Positions 44,110-52,502 of a stretch of DNA of 64,000 nt are shown here, one piece after another. A program made the position numbers and the translations under genes. Source of the DNA: Alphaproteobacteria bacterium (GTDB lineage Bacteria; Bacteroidota; Bacteroidia; Bacteroidales; FEN-979). The notes under the pieces were generated by a model. The model saw only the letters and a list, made by a program, of their open reading frames with translations. It did not search any database and was not told the DNA's origin. The first letter of the stretch is position 1. Each line of letters opens with the position of its first letter. The stretch lies in contig SACF01000009.1 in the NCBI GenBank assembly GCA_009928665.1, positions 1 to 64,000 on the forward strand, given 5' to 3'.

Positions 44110-47100
44110 ATGAAAAATATACATCGCCTCTTAGTGATTGCGCTCAGCTTGATGGTGGTTACAAGTGTTGTCCGTGCCGAGGAAGTGCACAAAGCAAGTG
44201 GAAAGAGCACCAATACCCTGAAGGAAACTGCAGCCGGTTGCGCCTCTGGCTCCACTTATAAATATCTTGATATCAATAATGTCAGAACCCTTTGTTATTC
44301 CTATGGTAACGGGTGGTTTCTGGAAAATGCCGAGTATGAAATTCCAAAAGGATCCAAGAAAACTTCCATGTTCTCCTTTTCCCTCTGGATTGGTGGTATC
44401 GATATCAATAACAACCTGAAACTGGCCGCTTACCGTTACGGACAGGGAACCAGCAACCCTTCGCATGTTAAAAACGATTTCTGGCCGGGCCCGCTTACGG
44501 TCGACGGCACTGCCGCCATTGAGGCCGAAACCTGCGCCCAATACGATAAACTGTTCCCAATGACCCGTGCTGAGGTTCAGGAATTCCTGGCCTGGTGGGA
44601 CAATCAGGCTGAGTATCCTAATTATTCTATTCCCAAGTCAATCCTCGATTGGCCTGCACACGGAAACAAATCAAAGGGACAGGCCTACTATCTCGCTCCT
44701 TTCATGGATATCAATAACGACGGGGTATATGATCCGCGTCAGGGCGATTATCCTTACTATGACCTGGCTAATAAACTCTGTCCGAAATATCTGAAACCCG
44801 GTGAGCTGATAGCCCGTGCAAAAATCAAGAACGGCGGACCGACCGATACCATGGGTATTCTGGTCGACCAGGTACTGAAAGGCGACCAGACCCTCTGGAG
44901 CGTATACAATGACAAAGGTAACTATCACTCTGAAACAACCGGCGACCCGATCGGAATGGAGATACGGGCCCAATATTTTGCCTTTGCCACAAACGACGAA
45001 ATCAACAACATGACCTTTTACTCCTACGAGCTGATTAACCGATCGACTTACACCCTCACCGGGACCTATTTCAGCCAATGGGTTGATCCGGATTTGGGAT
45101 ATGCCAACGATGACTACGTGGGTTGTGATGTAAACCGTGGTCTTGGGTATTGCTATAACGGAACTCCTATTGACGGAACCGGTCAGACTTATGCCTACGG
45201 CGCCCATCCACCTGCCGTAGGCGTCGACTTTTTCCAGGGTCCCTACCTTGACGCGGACGGATTTGATAATCCCGCCTACAAAGGCTCCAGCGAAAAAGGA
45301 CCATCCTTTAAAGGAAGTTGCGACATTGTAGGACTTAACGGAACGGAGATCACCATGCGTTATGGCCCCGGTGAAATTTACGAAGGGAACTTCCTGGTAA
45401 AATCTGAGGCCATCAACGGTATCAATTTTGGTGACGGTATAAAAGATAATGAACGATTTGGTATGCGCCGTTTCGTTTATCATAATAACAGCAACTCGGG
45501 TGTTCCTTCCTATATGACCGATCCTCAGTATGCCCCGGAATATTATCTTTTCCTCCGCGGTATTTGGAAAGACAATTCAAAGATGATTTACAGCGGAAAT
45601 GCACATTACTCAGCCGGTGGTCTCGGACCGCAATGCGACTTCATGTTCCCGGCCCTGACCGACCTTTGCGACTGGGGAACCGGAGGACAACCCCCGGTAG
45701 GAGAAAAATACTGGACTGAAGTCACAGCAAAGAACAATCCTCAGGACCGTCGGTTTATGCAATCGGCCGGTCCGTTTACCTTGATGCCGGGAGCCTGTAA
45801 CTACATTACCGTTGGTATTCCCTGGGCCCGATCCATTACAGGAACCGCTGAAGAATCAGTAAGGCTCCTTCAGATCGTCGACGATAAATGTCAACAGTTA
45901 TTCGACAATTGCTTTGCCGTATTAAATGGTCCCAATGCTCCGGACCTGACCATTGAAGAGATGGATAAACAGCTTATTGTATATATTTCCAACAGAAAAA
46001 CCAATGATGCTGGTAATAACTTCGGAGAGAAGTATCAGGAATTTGACCCGACCATCCCCAACCCCGACACCCTTCCGCACAGCAAACGTAATGACTCGTT
46101 GTACCATTTTGAAGGGTACCAAATTTACCAGATGAAAGATGCCACGGTTTCAGCAGCCGATATCGGAGATGAAAGCAAAGTAAGGCTGGTTGCCCAGTGT
46201 GATGTTGAAAATGGTGTCTCTAAGCTTGTGAACTGGACTTATGACCAGAACCTGGGTGGTGAAATCGGTGAAGTAATGGTTGATGGTGAGGATCAGGGAA
46301 TCCGTCACTCCTTTGTTTTTACCAAGGATATGTTCGCTACCGGCGATGAGAAGCTGATCAATCACAAACAATACTATTATCTCGCCGTGGCGTATGCCTA
46401 TAACCAGTATAAAAAATATATCCAGAATGACCCGACGGCCCTCGACGGGCAGAAGACTCCCTATTTGCAGGGCCGAAGCAACATCAAGGTCTATACCGGA
46501 ATTCCTCATATTCCACTGGGATCGGTGACCAATTCGGTTTATGGGCAAGGTCCCGTTATCACCCGTATTCAGGGCCAGGGAAACGGTGGAATGATCCTCG
46601 ATTTCAGCGAGGCCACCATCCAGGAAATCCTTTCGAAACCTCCCATTGATTCCACCAAAACCAAACTCGGAGATCCCGATTACCCGATTGCTTACAAACC
46701 TACCTATCTGGTAGGGAAAGGACCCCTGCAGGTTAAAGTGATCGATCCACTGAATGTGGTCCCCGGAGAGTATACCGTGAAATTTGATTCGATGGTAAAT
46801 GTAAGCGTCAACAACCCTTTCACCAATACCAAGAAAATCCAGTTTGGGAAGTGGACTCTTATCAATAATAGCACACACCAGCAATTCCGGTCGGATACCA
46901 CCACTATTTATCAATATGAACAACTATTCCTTGACCTGGGACTTGCGCTCACCATTCAGCAGGTTCCCAATGCAGGCGACTCCATCAGAGGAACTGTGAC
47001 CACCACGAACGGATTGCTTTATGCATCGCCTGCCCTCTTTGAAGATAGTACCAAGGCCTGGCTTACCGGGGTCATCGACAGTGATATTCCCCAATCAGCA

Positions 47101-48426
47101 CAGAACTGGATAAGGTCCGGGACCTATAAAGGTTCAACTGCAGCGTATTATGACTGGAACATGGGCTCTGGTGAAGTCGGACAGCCCTGGGACCCGAATA
47201 AGAATTTCCAGAAGATCCAGGCGGGGATCTGGGCTCCGTACCCACTTGCAGCTATCAATGGCGATGAGTTGTATAGCGGCGCAGCATCGAGTAAACGATC
47301 AAAGTTGCTGTCGACTATGGATAATCTGGCCAGTGTGGATATTGTAATTACGCCCATCAAGGAACTGTGGACCCGTTGTCCGGTGGTTGAACTGTGTCCC
47401 AAGACACAGCTTGCAGAAGGTGGAGCAAAACTGTTCAATTTCAGAATTCACGCCTCCGTGAACGTTGATGGGGATACAGGGGTCGTTAGCAGCAATCCGT
47501 TGTACAATTCAAATTATATCAGCGCTACCGGAATGGGATGGTTCCCTGGTTATGCCATTAACCTTGAAACGGGCGAAAGGCTGAATATGATGTTCGGTGA
47601 AAATTCCTGGCTGGTTGCCGATAATGGTCGCGACATGATCTGGAACCCAACTTCAAGAGTTTTTGACAACTCAGGCGTTGCGGTATTCGGAGGCCAGCAT
47701 TTCGTTTATGTCATGGCGCACAGGTCCTACCCGGCAATCTCAGGAATAAAACTTGATTTCCCTGCATACGATGCCGGCGCCTACATCATGTCAGTCATGC
47801 TGAAGATTCCTTCGACCATTTATAAGGATTACACGTACGGCAGTGCAATGTATGTTAATGCCCCGCTGGCAGTTGAAGGTAAGGAATGGTTAAGTAACGC
47901 GGTGACAACCAAAATCAGGATATCGAAACCTTATCAGCGGTATTATTCAGCCCCCATGCCGGCTGGTTCTACCGATACGGTTAACAGGAATTATCCGATG
48001 TATATTTTCGATACAAAGACCATTTCGACCTCAAAGGACAACCAGGACAAGGCAACTACCGATCTGGACATGATCAATGTAGTACCTAATCCTTATTACG
48101 CTTATGACGATTATGAGACCAATCAGCTTGATAATCGGATTAAGATTGTAAACCTGCCGACCAAATGCACGGTTACCATTTTTGATATGAGCGGAACGCT
48201 GATACGGCAGTTCAATGTCGACAAATCGGGCATTCCACAACCACGTTCATCAACTGCCGGGCAAGCGACTGATGCAAAAACTTCAATAGATTGGGATTTG
48301 AAGAATTTTGCCGGAATTCCGATTGCCGGAGGTGTCTATCTCATCCACGTTAAGGCCGATGGTCTTGGCGAACGTACCATAAAATGGTTTGGAATCTTGC
48401 GACCGGTTGACTTGAACTCCTTGTAA
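44110..48426 (+). CDS. Very large exported protein, probable T9SS/surface substrate
   Basis: 1438 residues from ATG 44110 (MKNIHRLLVIAL), the signal-peptide start; the frame is open from 44053. The mature protein begins with CASGSTYKYLDINNVRT. It is rich in aromatic residues and Asp/Asn, and contains stretches such as DINNDGVYDPRQGDYPYYD that look like calcium-binding/EF-type loops. The C-terminal ~110 residues (VVPNPYYAYDDYE, VTIFDMSGTLIRQF, GGVYLIHVKADG, IKWFGILRP) have the Ig-like fold pattern of T9SS/FlgD-type terminal domains. It sits between a TonB receptor and a PorV/PorQ protein. No enzymatic domain is recognised. Confidence 0.8.
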   Translation: MKNIHRLLVIALSLMVVTSVVRAEEVHKASGKSTNTLKETAAGCASGSTYKYLDINNVRTLCYSYGNGWFLENAEYEIPKGSKKTSMFSFSLWIGGIDINNNLKLAAYRYGQGTSNPSHVKNDFWPGPLTVDGTAAIEAETCAQYDKLFPMTRAEVQEFLAWWDNQAEYPNYSIPKSILDWPAHGNKSKGQAYYLAPFMDINNDGVYDPRQGDYPYYDLANKLCPKYLKPGELIARAKIKNGGPTDTMGILVDQVLKGDQTLWSVYNDKGNYHSETTGDPIGMEIRAQYFAFATNDEINNMTFYSYELINRSTYTLTGTYFSQWVDPDLGYANDDYVGCDVNRGLGYCYNGTPIDGTGQTYAYGAHPPAVGVDFFQGPYLDADGFDNPAYKGSSEKGPSFKGSCDIVGLNGTEITMRYGPGEIYEGNFLVKSEAINGINFGDGIKDNERFGMRRFVYHNNSNSGVPSYMTDPQYAPEYYLFLRGIWKDNSKMIYSGNAHYSAGGLGPQCDFMFPALTDLCDWGTGGQPPVGEKYWTEVTAKNNPQDRRFMQSAGPFTLMPGACNYITVGIPWARSITGTAEESVRLLQIVDDKCQQLFDNCFAVLNGPNAPDLTIEEMDKQLIVYISNRKTNDAGNNFGEKYQEFDPTIPNPDTLPHSKRNDSLYHFEGYQIYQMKDATVSAADIGDESKVRLVAQCDVENGVSKLVNWTYDQNLGGEIGEVMVDGEDQGIRHSFVFTKDMFATGDEKLINHKQYYYLAVAYAYNQYKKYIQNDPTALDGQKTPYLQGRSNIKVYTGIPHIPLGSVTNSVYGQGPVITRIQGQGNGGMILDFSEATIQEILSKPPIDSTKTKLGDPDYPIAYKPTYLVGKGPLQVKVIDPLNVVPGEYTVKFDSMVNVSVNNPFTNTKKIQFGKWTLINNSTHQQFRSDTTTIYQYEQLFLDLGLALTIQQVPNAGDSIRGTVTTTNGLLYASPALFEDSTKAWLTGVIDSDIPQSAQNWIRSGTYKGSTAAYYDWNMGSGEVGQPWDPNKNFQKIQAGIWAPYPLAAINGDELYSGAASSKRSKLLSTMDNLASVDIVITPIKELWTRCPVVELCPKTQLAEGGAKLFNFRIHASVNVDGDTGVVSSNPLYNSNYISATGMGWFPGYAINLETGERLNMMFGENSWLVADNGRDMIWNPTSRVFDNSGVAVFGGQHFVYVMAHRSYPAISGIKLDFPAYDAGAYIMSVMLKIPSTIYKDYTYGSAMYVNAPLAVEGKEWLSNAVTTKIRISKPYQRYYSAPMPAGSTDTVNRNYPMYIFDTKTISTSKDNQDKATTDLDMINVVPNPYYAYDDYETNQLDNRIKIVNLPTKCTVTIFDMSGTLIRQFNVDKSGIPQPRSSTAGQATDAKTSIDWDLKNFAGIPIAGGVYLIHVKADGLGERTIKWFGILRPVDLNSL

Positions 48427-48469
48427 TGTCTGATATTTAATGAATAGCAAACAAAAAAATTCCAGGATT

Positions 48470-49546
48470 ATGAAAAAAATATATAGCTGCTTGGTTGCGA
48501 TATTTCTGATGGGATTGATTTTAATTCCTTTAGATAAAGTAACAGCTGGTAACAAGGACCGTTCAGGTCAGGCAGGGGCATCGGAATTACTGATCAATCC
48601 CTGGGCGCGAAGTTCAGGTTGGGGTTCTGTCGGAACGGCCAATACACAGGGACTTGAGGCAATTTTTACCAATGTCGCCGGTACTGGTTTTACCAAAGGG
48701 ACCGAGATCATTTTCTCTTACACGAACTGGCTGAGTGGCTCAGGAGTTAATCTGATGGCATTCGGATTAAGTCAGAAACTGGGTCAGAATGGTGGCGTTC
48801 TGACGGCCGCGGTCATGTCGATGAGCTTCGGCGATATCGATATTACCACCGTCAGTTCCCCGGAACCGATCCAGGGTACCTTTAGTCCGAATTACATGAA
48901 CATCAACCTTTCTTATGCCAAGGCGTTCTCCAACAGTATTTATGGAGGGATCACGGTAAAGCTTATTACCGAGACCATTTCCGACGCCAGCGCTACTGCT
49001 ATTGCTCTTGATGCGGGTATCCAATACGTGACCGGTGAAAAAGAGCAGATCAAATTCGGGATCGCGTTGAAAAACGTCGGAGCTCCCATGCGGTTTACCG
49101 GGGATGGTCTTTCCTTCCGCGGCGTAATTCCTGGCCATGGAAATGACAATGACCAGTTTACCGTTGAACAACGCTCTGCCAAATATGAGCTTCCGGCTAC
49201 TTTAAGGATCGGCGCCTCTTATGACTTCCTGATCGGCGAAATGCACCGGATCACACTGGCCGGTAACTTTACTTCAAATTCATTTACCAAAGATCAGTTC
49301 ACATTGGGACTCGAGTATGCACTGAAGTATTACCTGCAACTAAGAGCGGGTTATACTTACCAGAACGGTATTTTTGAGACTGATCTTTCAGAACGCGGAA
49401 CTGTTTTCACAGGCCCGAGCGCAGGATTCACCGTTTCTGTTCCATTTAACAAAGAAAAGGAAACAGGTATTGCAATTGATTATTCATTCCGCGCTACCAA
49501 TCCCTTCCAAGGAACCCATAGTGTTGGCATTAAACTTAACTTTTAA
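48470..49546 (+). CDS. PorV/PorQ-family outer-membrane protein
   Basis: 358 residues from ATG 48470; an upstream in-frame Met at 48440 is possible. A signal peptide (about 1-27) precedes the PorV/PorQ opening: AGASELLINPWARSSGWGSVGTAN (ELLINPWARSSGWG), then ...ANTQGLEAIFTNVAGTGF. A FadL-like 14-strand barrel follows, ending in HSVGIKLNF. PorV is the outer-membrane shuttle protein that binds T9SS sorting domains; PorQ-like homologues have related roles. It lies 44 bp after the 1438-residue gene and closes the operon (terminator at 49581-49612). Confidence 0.88.
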   Translation: MKKIYSCLVAIFLMGLILIPLDKVTAGNKDRSGQAGASELLINPWARSSGWGSVGTANTQGLEAIFTNVAGTGFTKGTEIIFSYTNWLSGSGVNLMAFGLSQKLGQNGGVLTAAVMSMSFGDIDITTVSSPEPIQGTFSPNYMNINLSYAKAFSNSIYGGITVKLITETISDASATAIALDAGIQYVTGEKEQIKFGIALKNVGAPMRFTGDGLSFRGVIPGHGNDNDQFTVEQRSAKYELPATLRIGASYDFLIGEMHRITLAGNFTSNSFTKDQFTLGLEYALKYYLQLRAGYTYQNGIFETDLSERGTVFTGPSAGFTVSVPFNKEKETGIAIDYSFRATNPFQGTHSVGIKLNF

Positions 49547-49580
49547 TCATAGGATTTAAAGTTTATCTTATTTTCTTTTT

Positions 49581-49612
49581 GGCAAAAGGACCCTTTCATA
49601 GGGTCTTTTGCC
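49581..49612 (+). terminator. Terminator-like hairpin after the PorV/PorQ gene
   Basis: GGCAAAAGGACCC pairs with GGGTCTTTTGCC (one bulged G) around a short loop, followed by a T-rich TTATTATATT. It is not a perfect T-run but the stem is strong. Confidence 0.7.
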
Positions 49613-49641
49613 TTATTATATTAACACAAAAAATCTCTGAA

Positions 49642-50124
49642 ATGTCTGATATAAAATATTATACTTCTGAAGGACTGGAGAAGCTTAAAGAAGAATTAAG
49701 TCATCTCACAACTGTCGAAAGACCAGCGATATCACGACAAATTGCTGATGCGAGAGACAAAGGCGACCTTTCGGAGAATGCCGAATATGCTGCGGCTAAA
49801 GAGGCGCAGTCGATGCTCGAATTGAAGATCTCCAAACTTCAGGAGGTAATAAGCAATGCCCGGCTGATTGATGAACGAAAACTTGATAACTCGAAAGTTT
49901 TAATTTTTTCGACCGTGACCATTAAAAATACTCAGAATGGTTCCATGGTTTCTTATACCCTTGTTCCTGAAAACGAAGCAAATATAAAAACCGGTAAACT
50001 CTCAGTCAGTTCACCAATTGCTAAAGGATTACTTGGGAAAAGTATCGGAGAACATGTCGAAATTATTGTTCCGGCCGGAAGGATCACTTTTCAGATTGTT
50101 GAAATTTCACGTCAAAACCAATAA
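49642..50124 (+). CDS. greA: Transcription elongation factor GreA
   Basis: 160 residues from ATG 49642 (MSDIKYYTSEGLEKL), chosen by family start; the longer frame overlaps the terminator hairpin. The N-terminal antiparallel coiled-coil has the tip motif DARDKGDLSENAEYAAAKEAQ (GDLSENAEYAAAKE), whose acidic residues stimulate RNA cleavage by polymerase. The C-terminal FKBP-like domain has SPIAKGLLGKSIGE. It rescues backtracked RNA polymerase. The HIT gene follows 2 bp later. Confidence 0.96.
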   Translation: MSDIKYYTSEGLEKLKEELSHLTTVERPAISRQIADARDKGDLSENAEYAAAKEAQSMLELKISKLQEVISNARLIDERKLDNSKVLIFSTVTIKNTQNGSMVSYTLVPENEANIKTGKLSVSSPIAKGLLGKSIGEHVEIIVPAGRITFQIVEISRQNQ

Positions 50125-50126
50125 CT

Positions 50127-50525
50127 ATGCCTACCATCTTTACCCGGATTGTCCTTGGCGAAATACCTTGTTACAAGGTAGCCGAAGATGATCATTACCT
50201 GGCATTTTTAGATATAAACCCGTTACAGGAAGGACATACACTGGTCATTCCCAAAACAGAGATCGATTATATACTCAGCCTTGATGATTCACTGCATGCT
50301 GGATTGTGGAATTTTGCGAAAAAAGTAGGGAAGGCTATCGAAAAAGTGGTGCCCTGCCAGCGGATCGGAATCACCGTGATCGGACTTGAAGTCCCCCATG
50401 CGCATATTCACCTCATTCCTTTGAAATCGATGTTTGATATGGATTTCAGGAAACCAAAACTCCATTTCACTCCGGAGGAGTTTCAACACCTTGCTGACCG
50501 GATCCATGCTGAAATAAAGGATTAA
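50127..50525 (+). CDS. HIT-family nucleotide hydrolase
   Basis: 132 residues. The opening is IFTRIVLGEIPCYKVAED, then PLQEGHTLVIPK and the histidine triad HAHIHLIPL (about residues 91-99). It hydrolyses nucleoside phosphoramidates or dinucleoside polyphosphates. It is 2 bp downstream of greA, a frequent pairing in Bacteroidota, so the two are probably co-transcribed. Confidence 0.95.
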   Translation: MPTIFTRIVLGEIPCYKVAEDDHYLAFLDINPLQEGHTLVIPKTEIDYILSLDDSLHAGLWNFAKKVGKAIEKVVPCQRIGITVIGLEVPHAHIHLIPLKSMFDMDFRKPKLHFTPEEFQHLADRIHAEIKD

Positions 50526-50569
50526 AAAAACGTCATATTCACGGGATCAACCGGCCTGAAGCGTAATTT

Positions 50570-52471
50570 TCAGTAGGCTCTTACATTTCTGCCTTCAATA
50601 TAGTTAATGAAGGCTTTATTCACGACTTTATTCCCACCCGGGGTCGGGTAATCGCCTGTGAAATACCAATCTCCCTTGTGATCAGGAATAGCGTTATGCA
50701 AGTCCTCTATGGTCTGGTACACGATCTGAACCTGTGCCCTGCAATTTGCCGGAGAAAGTAACGCAGAGATTTTTGAAGAGATCCGATCCGGTGAAAAGGG
50801 CTGGTAGATTTCCTTTACAAAATTTACGATCTTTTCTTTCGGAAATTGTTCCTGAAGTTTGGATTTTCGGTAAACCTCGTTGATGACATGTTCCTGGTTC
50901 GTTTCCTTTAACAGTTCAATGGCTGCCTTGAACGCGATGAAATCACTGATCCGGGCCATGTCGATCCCGTAACAGTCGGGATACCGGATCTGAGGGGCTG
51001 AAGAGGCGATCACGATACGCCTGGGCCCCAGCCGGTCTAAAATACGCAGGATGCTTTGTTTGAGCGTTGTACCTCTGACAATCGAATCATCGAGAACTAC
51101 GAGGTTATCGATACCCCTCCTGATACTGCCGTAAGTGATATCGTAAACATGTGCAGCCAGATCATCACGTTGTGAATCCTGGGTAATAAAAGTCCGGAGT
51201 TTAACGTCTTTTACTGCAACTTTTTCAGCTCTGGGCTTCAGGTTGAAGATTTTATTCAGTGTTTCCCTGTTAAGGTCATTCCCTGTTTCCAGAATCCTTT
51301 CAATTTTTATCTTATCACAAAAGGAATCCATCGCTTCAATAAGACCGTAATAGGCATCAATTGCTGTATTTGGGATATATGAGAAAACGGTATTTTCAAT
51401 ATCATGGTCAATGGCGCGCAGAATGGCAGGGGCGAGGAAGTTTCCCAGTTTTTTCCGCTCCCGGTATATTTCAAAATCGGTACCGCGTGAAAAGTAGATC
51501 CGTTCAAAGGAGCAGGATCTCTTTTCGACCGGTTTATGGAATTGTTTTTCGGTTATTTTACCCTCTTTCTTGATGATCAGGGCATGTCCCGGCTTTAATT
51601 CCGTGATTTGACTTTCGAAAATATTTAAAGCTGTCTGGATAACCGGCCGTTCGGAAGTGACTACCACAATTTCCTCATCGTAATAATAAAATGCAGGGCG
51701 GATGCCGGATGGATCACGCATAACGAATGCGTCGCCGTGGCCAAACATTCCCGCAATGACATAACCGCCATCCCATGTTTTGGCAGCCCGGCGGAGGATT
51801 TTCTGTACATTCAGGTTTTTGGCGATGTGGTGGGTAACAGATCTCTTAGGATATCCTTTTGATTTAAATTTCTGGTACAGTTCTTCATTCTCTTCATCCA
51901 GAAAGTGACCGATTTTTTCGAGAATGGTGATGGTATCGCTTGTTTCGACCGGGTATTGGCCAAGATCAATCAGTTTGTCGAATAATTCATCGACATTGGT
52001 CATGTTGAAATTTCCTGCAAGGACCAGGTTCTTGGTCATCCAGTTGTTTTCACGTATCAGCGGGTGCAGATTCAGGATGTTGTTCTTGCCATAGGTCCCA
52101 TAACGGAGATGGCCGAGGTACAGTTCTCCCAGGATATCGACCTTTTGTTTCAACCATGTAACATCGGTTATTCTTTGCGGGTGGCGTTCCTCCAGGTCTT
52201 TGATCACCTGACCGACCGTATTGAAAATATCCCGGATCGGTCCGTTGGCGTTTGACCGGATACGGTTGATAAACCGGTTGCCGGGTTCGAGATTGAACTT
52301 GATGGAGGCAATCCCTGCCCCGTCCTGGCCTCTGTTGTGTTGTTTCTGCATCAGAAGATGCAGTTTGTTCAAACCATAAAAGGGTGTTCCGTATTTTGAA
52401 AGATAAAACTCAAGAGGTTTCAGAAGGCGTACCAGGGCAATACCACATTCATGATGAATGAAATCGCTCAT
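50570..52471 (-). CDS. Long-form amidophosphoribosyltransferase (PurF-like)
   Basis: 633 residues. The N-terminal glutamine amidotransferase (Ntn-hydrolase) domain starts after a short propeptide MSDFIHHE with Cys9, and continues with NRGQDGAGIA, GHLRYGTYG and NLVLAGNFNMTN. The C-terminal phosphoribosyltransferase domain holds the PRPP loop VVLDDSIVRGTT (about 455). It would convert PRPP and glutamine to phosphoribosylamine. Standard PurF is 450-510 residues; the extra ~130 residues are spread as insertions and a C-terminal tail. Bacteroidota often encode both a short and a long form. The exact role of the long one is not established. Confidence 0.85.
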   Translation of the reverse strand: MSDFIHHECGIALVRLLKPLEFYLSKYGTPFYGLNKLHLLMQKQHNRGQDGAGIASIKFNLEPGNRFINRIRSNANGPIRDIFNTVGQVIKDLEERHPQRITDVTWLKQKVDILGELYLGHLRYGTYGKNNILNLHPLIRENNWMTKNLVLAGNFNMTNVDELFDKLIDLGQYPVETSDTITILEKIGHFLDEENEELYQKFKSKGYPKRSVTHHIAKNLNVQKILRRAAKTWDGGYVIAGMFGHGDAFVMRDPSGIRPAFYYYDEEIVVVTSERPVIQTALNIFESQITELKPGHALIIKKEGKITEKQFHKPVEKRSCSFERIYFSRGTDFEIYRERKKLGNFLAPAILRAIDHDIENTVFSYIPNTAIDAYYGLIEAMDSFCDKIKIERILETGNDLNRETLNKIFNLKPRAEKVAVKDVKLRTFITQDSQRDDLAAHVYDITYGSIRRGIDNLVVLDDSIVRGTTLKQSILRILDRLGPRRIVIASSAPQIRYPDCYGIDMARISDFIAFKAAIELLKETNQEHVINEVYRKSKLQEQFPKEKIVNFVKEIYQPFSPDRISSKISALLSPANCRAQVQIVYQTIEDLHNAIPDHKGDWYFTGDYPTPGGNKVVNKAFINYIEGRNVRAY

Positions 52472-52490
52472 GGAGAGAAAAATTGAAGCG

Positions 52491-52498
52491 CAAAGGTA
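52491..52498 (-). promoter_or_regulatory. Bacteroidota -7 element TACCTTTG for the PurF-like gene
   Basis: The minus strand reads TACCTTTG, 20 bases upstream of the start at 52471. Confidence 0.6.
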
Positions 52499-52502
52499 CG
52501 AA

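Noticed and set aside
44671..45483. Long minus-strand frame (270 codons) inside the 1438-aa gene
   Set aside because: It is an antisense shadow without start context or domain. The sense frame is continuous over 4.3 kb with a signal peptide and sorting-like tail.
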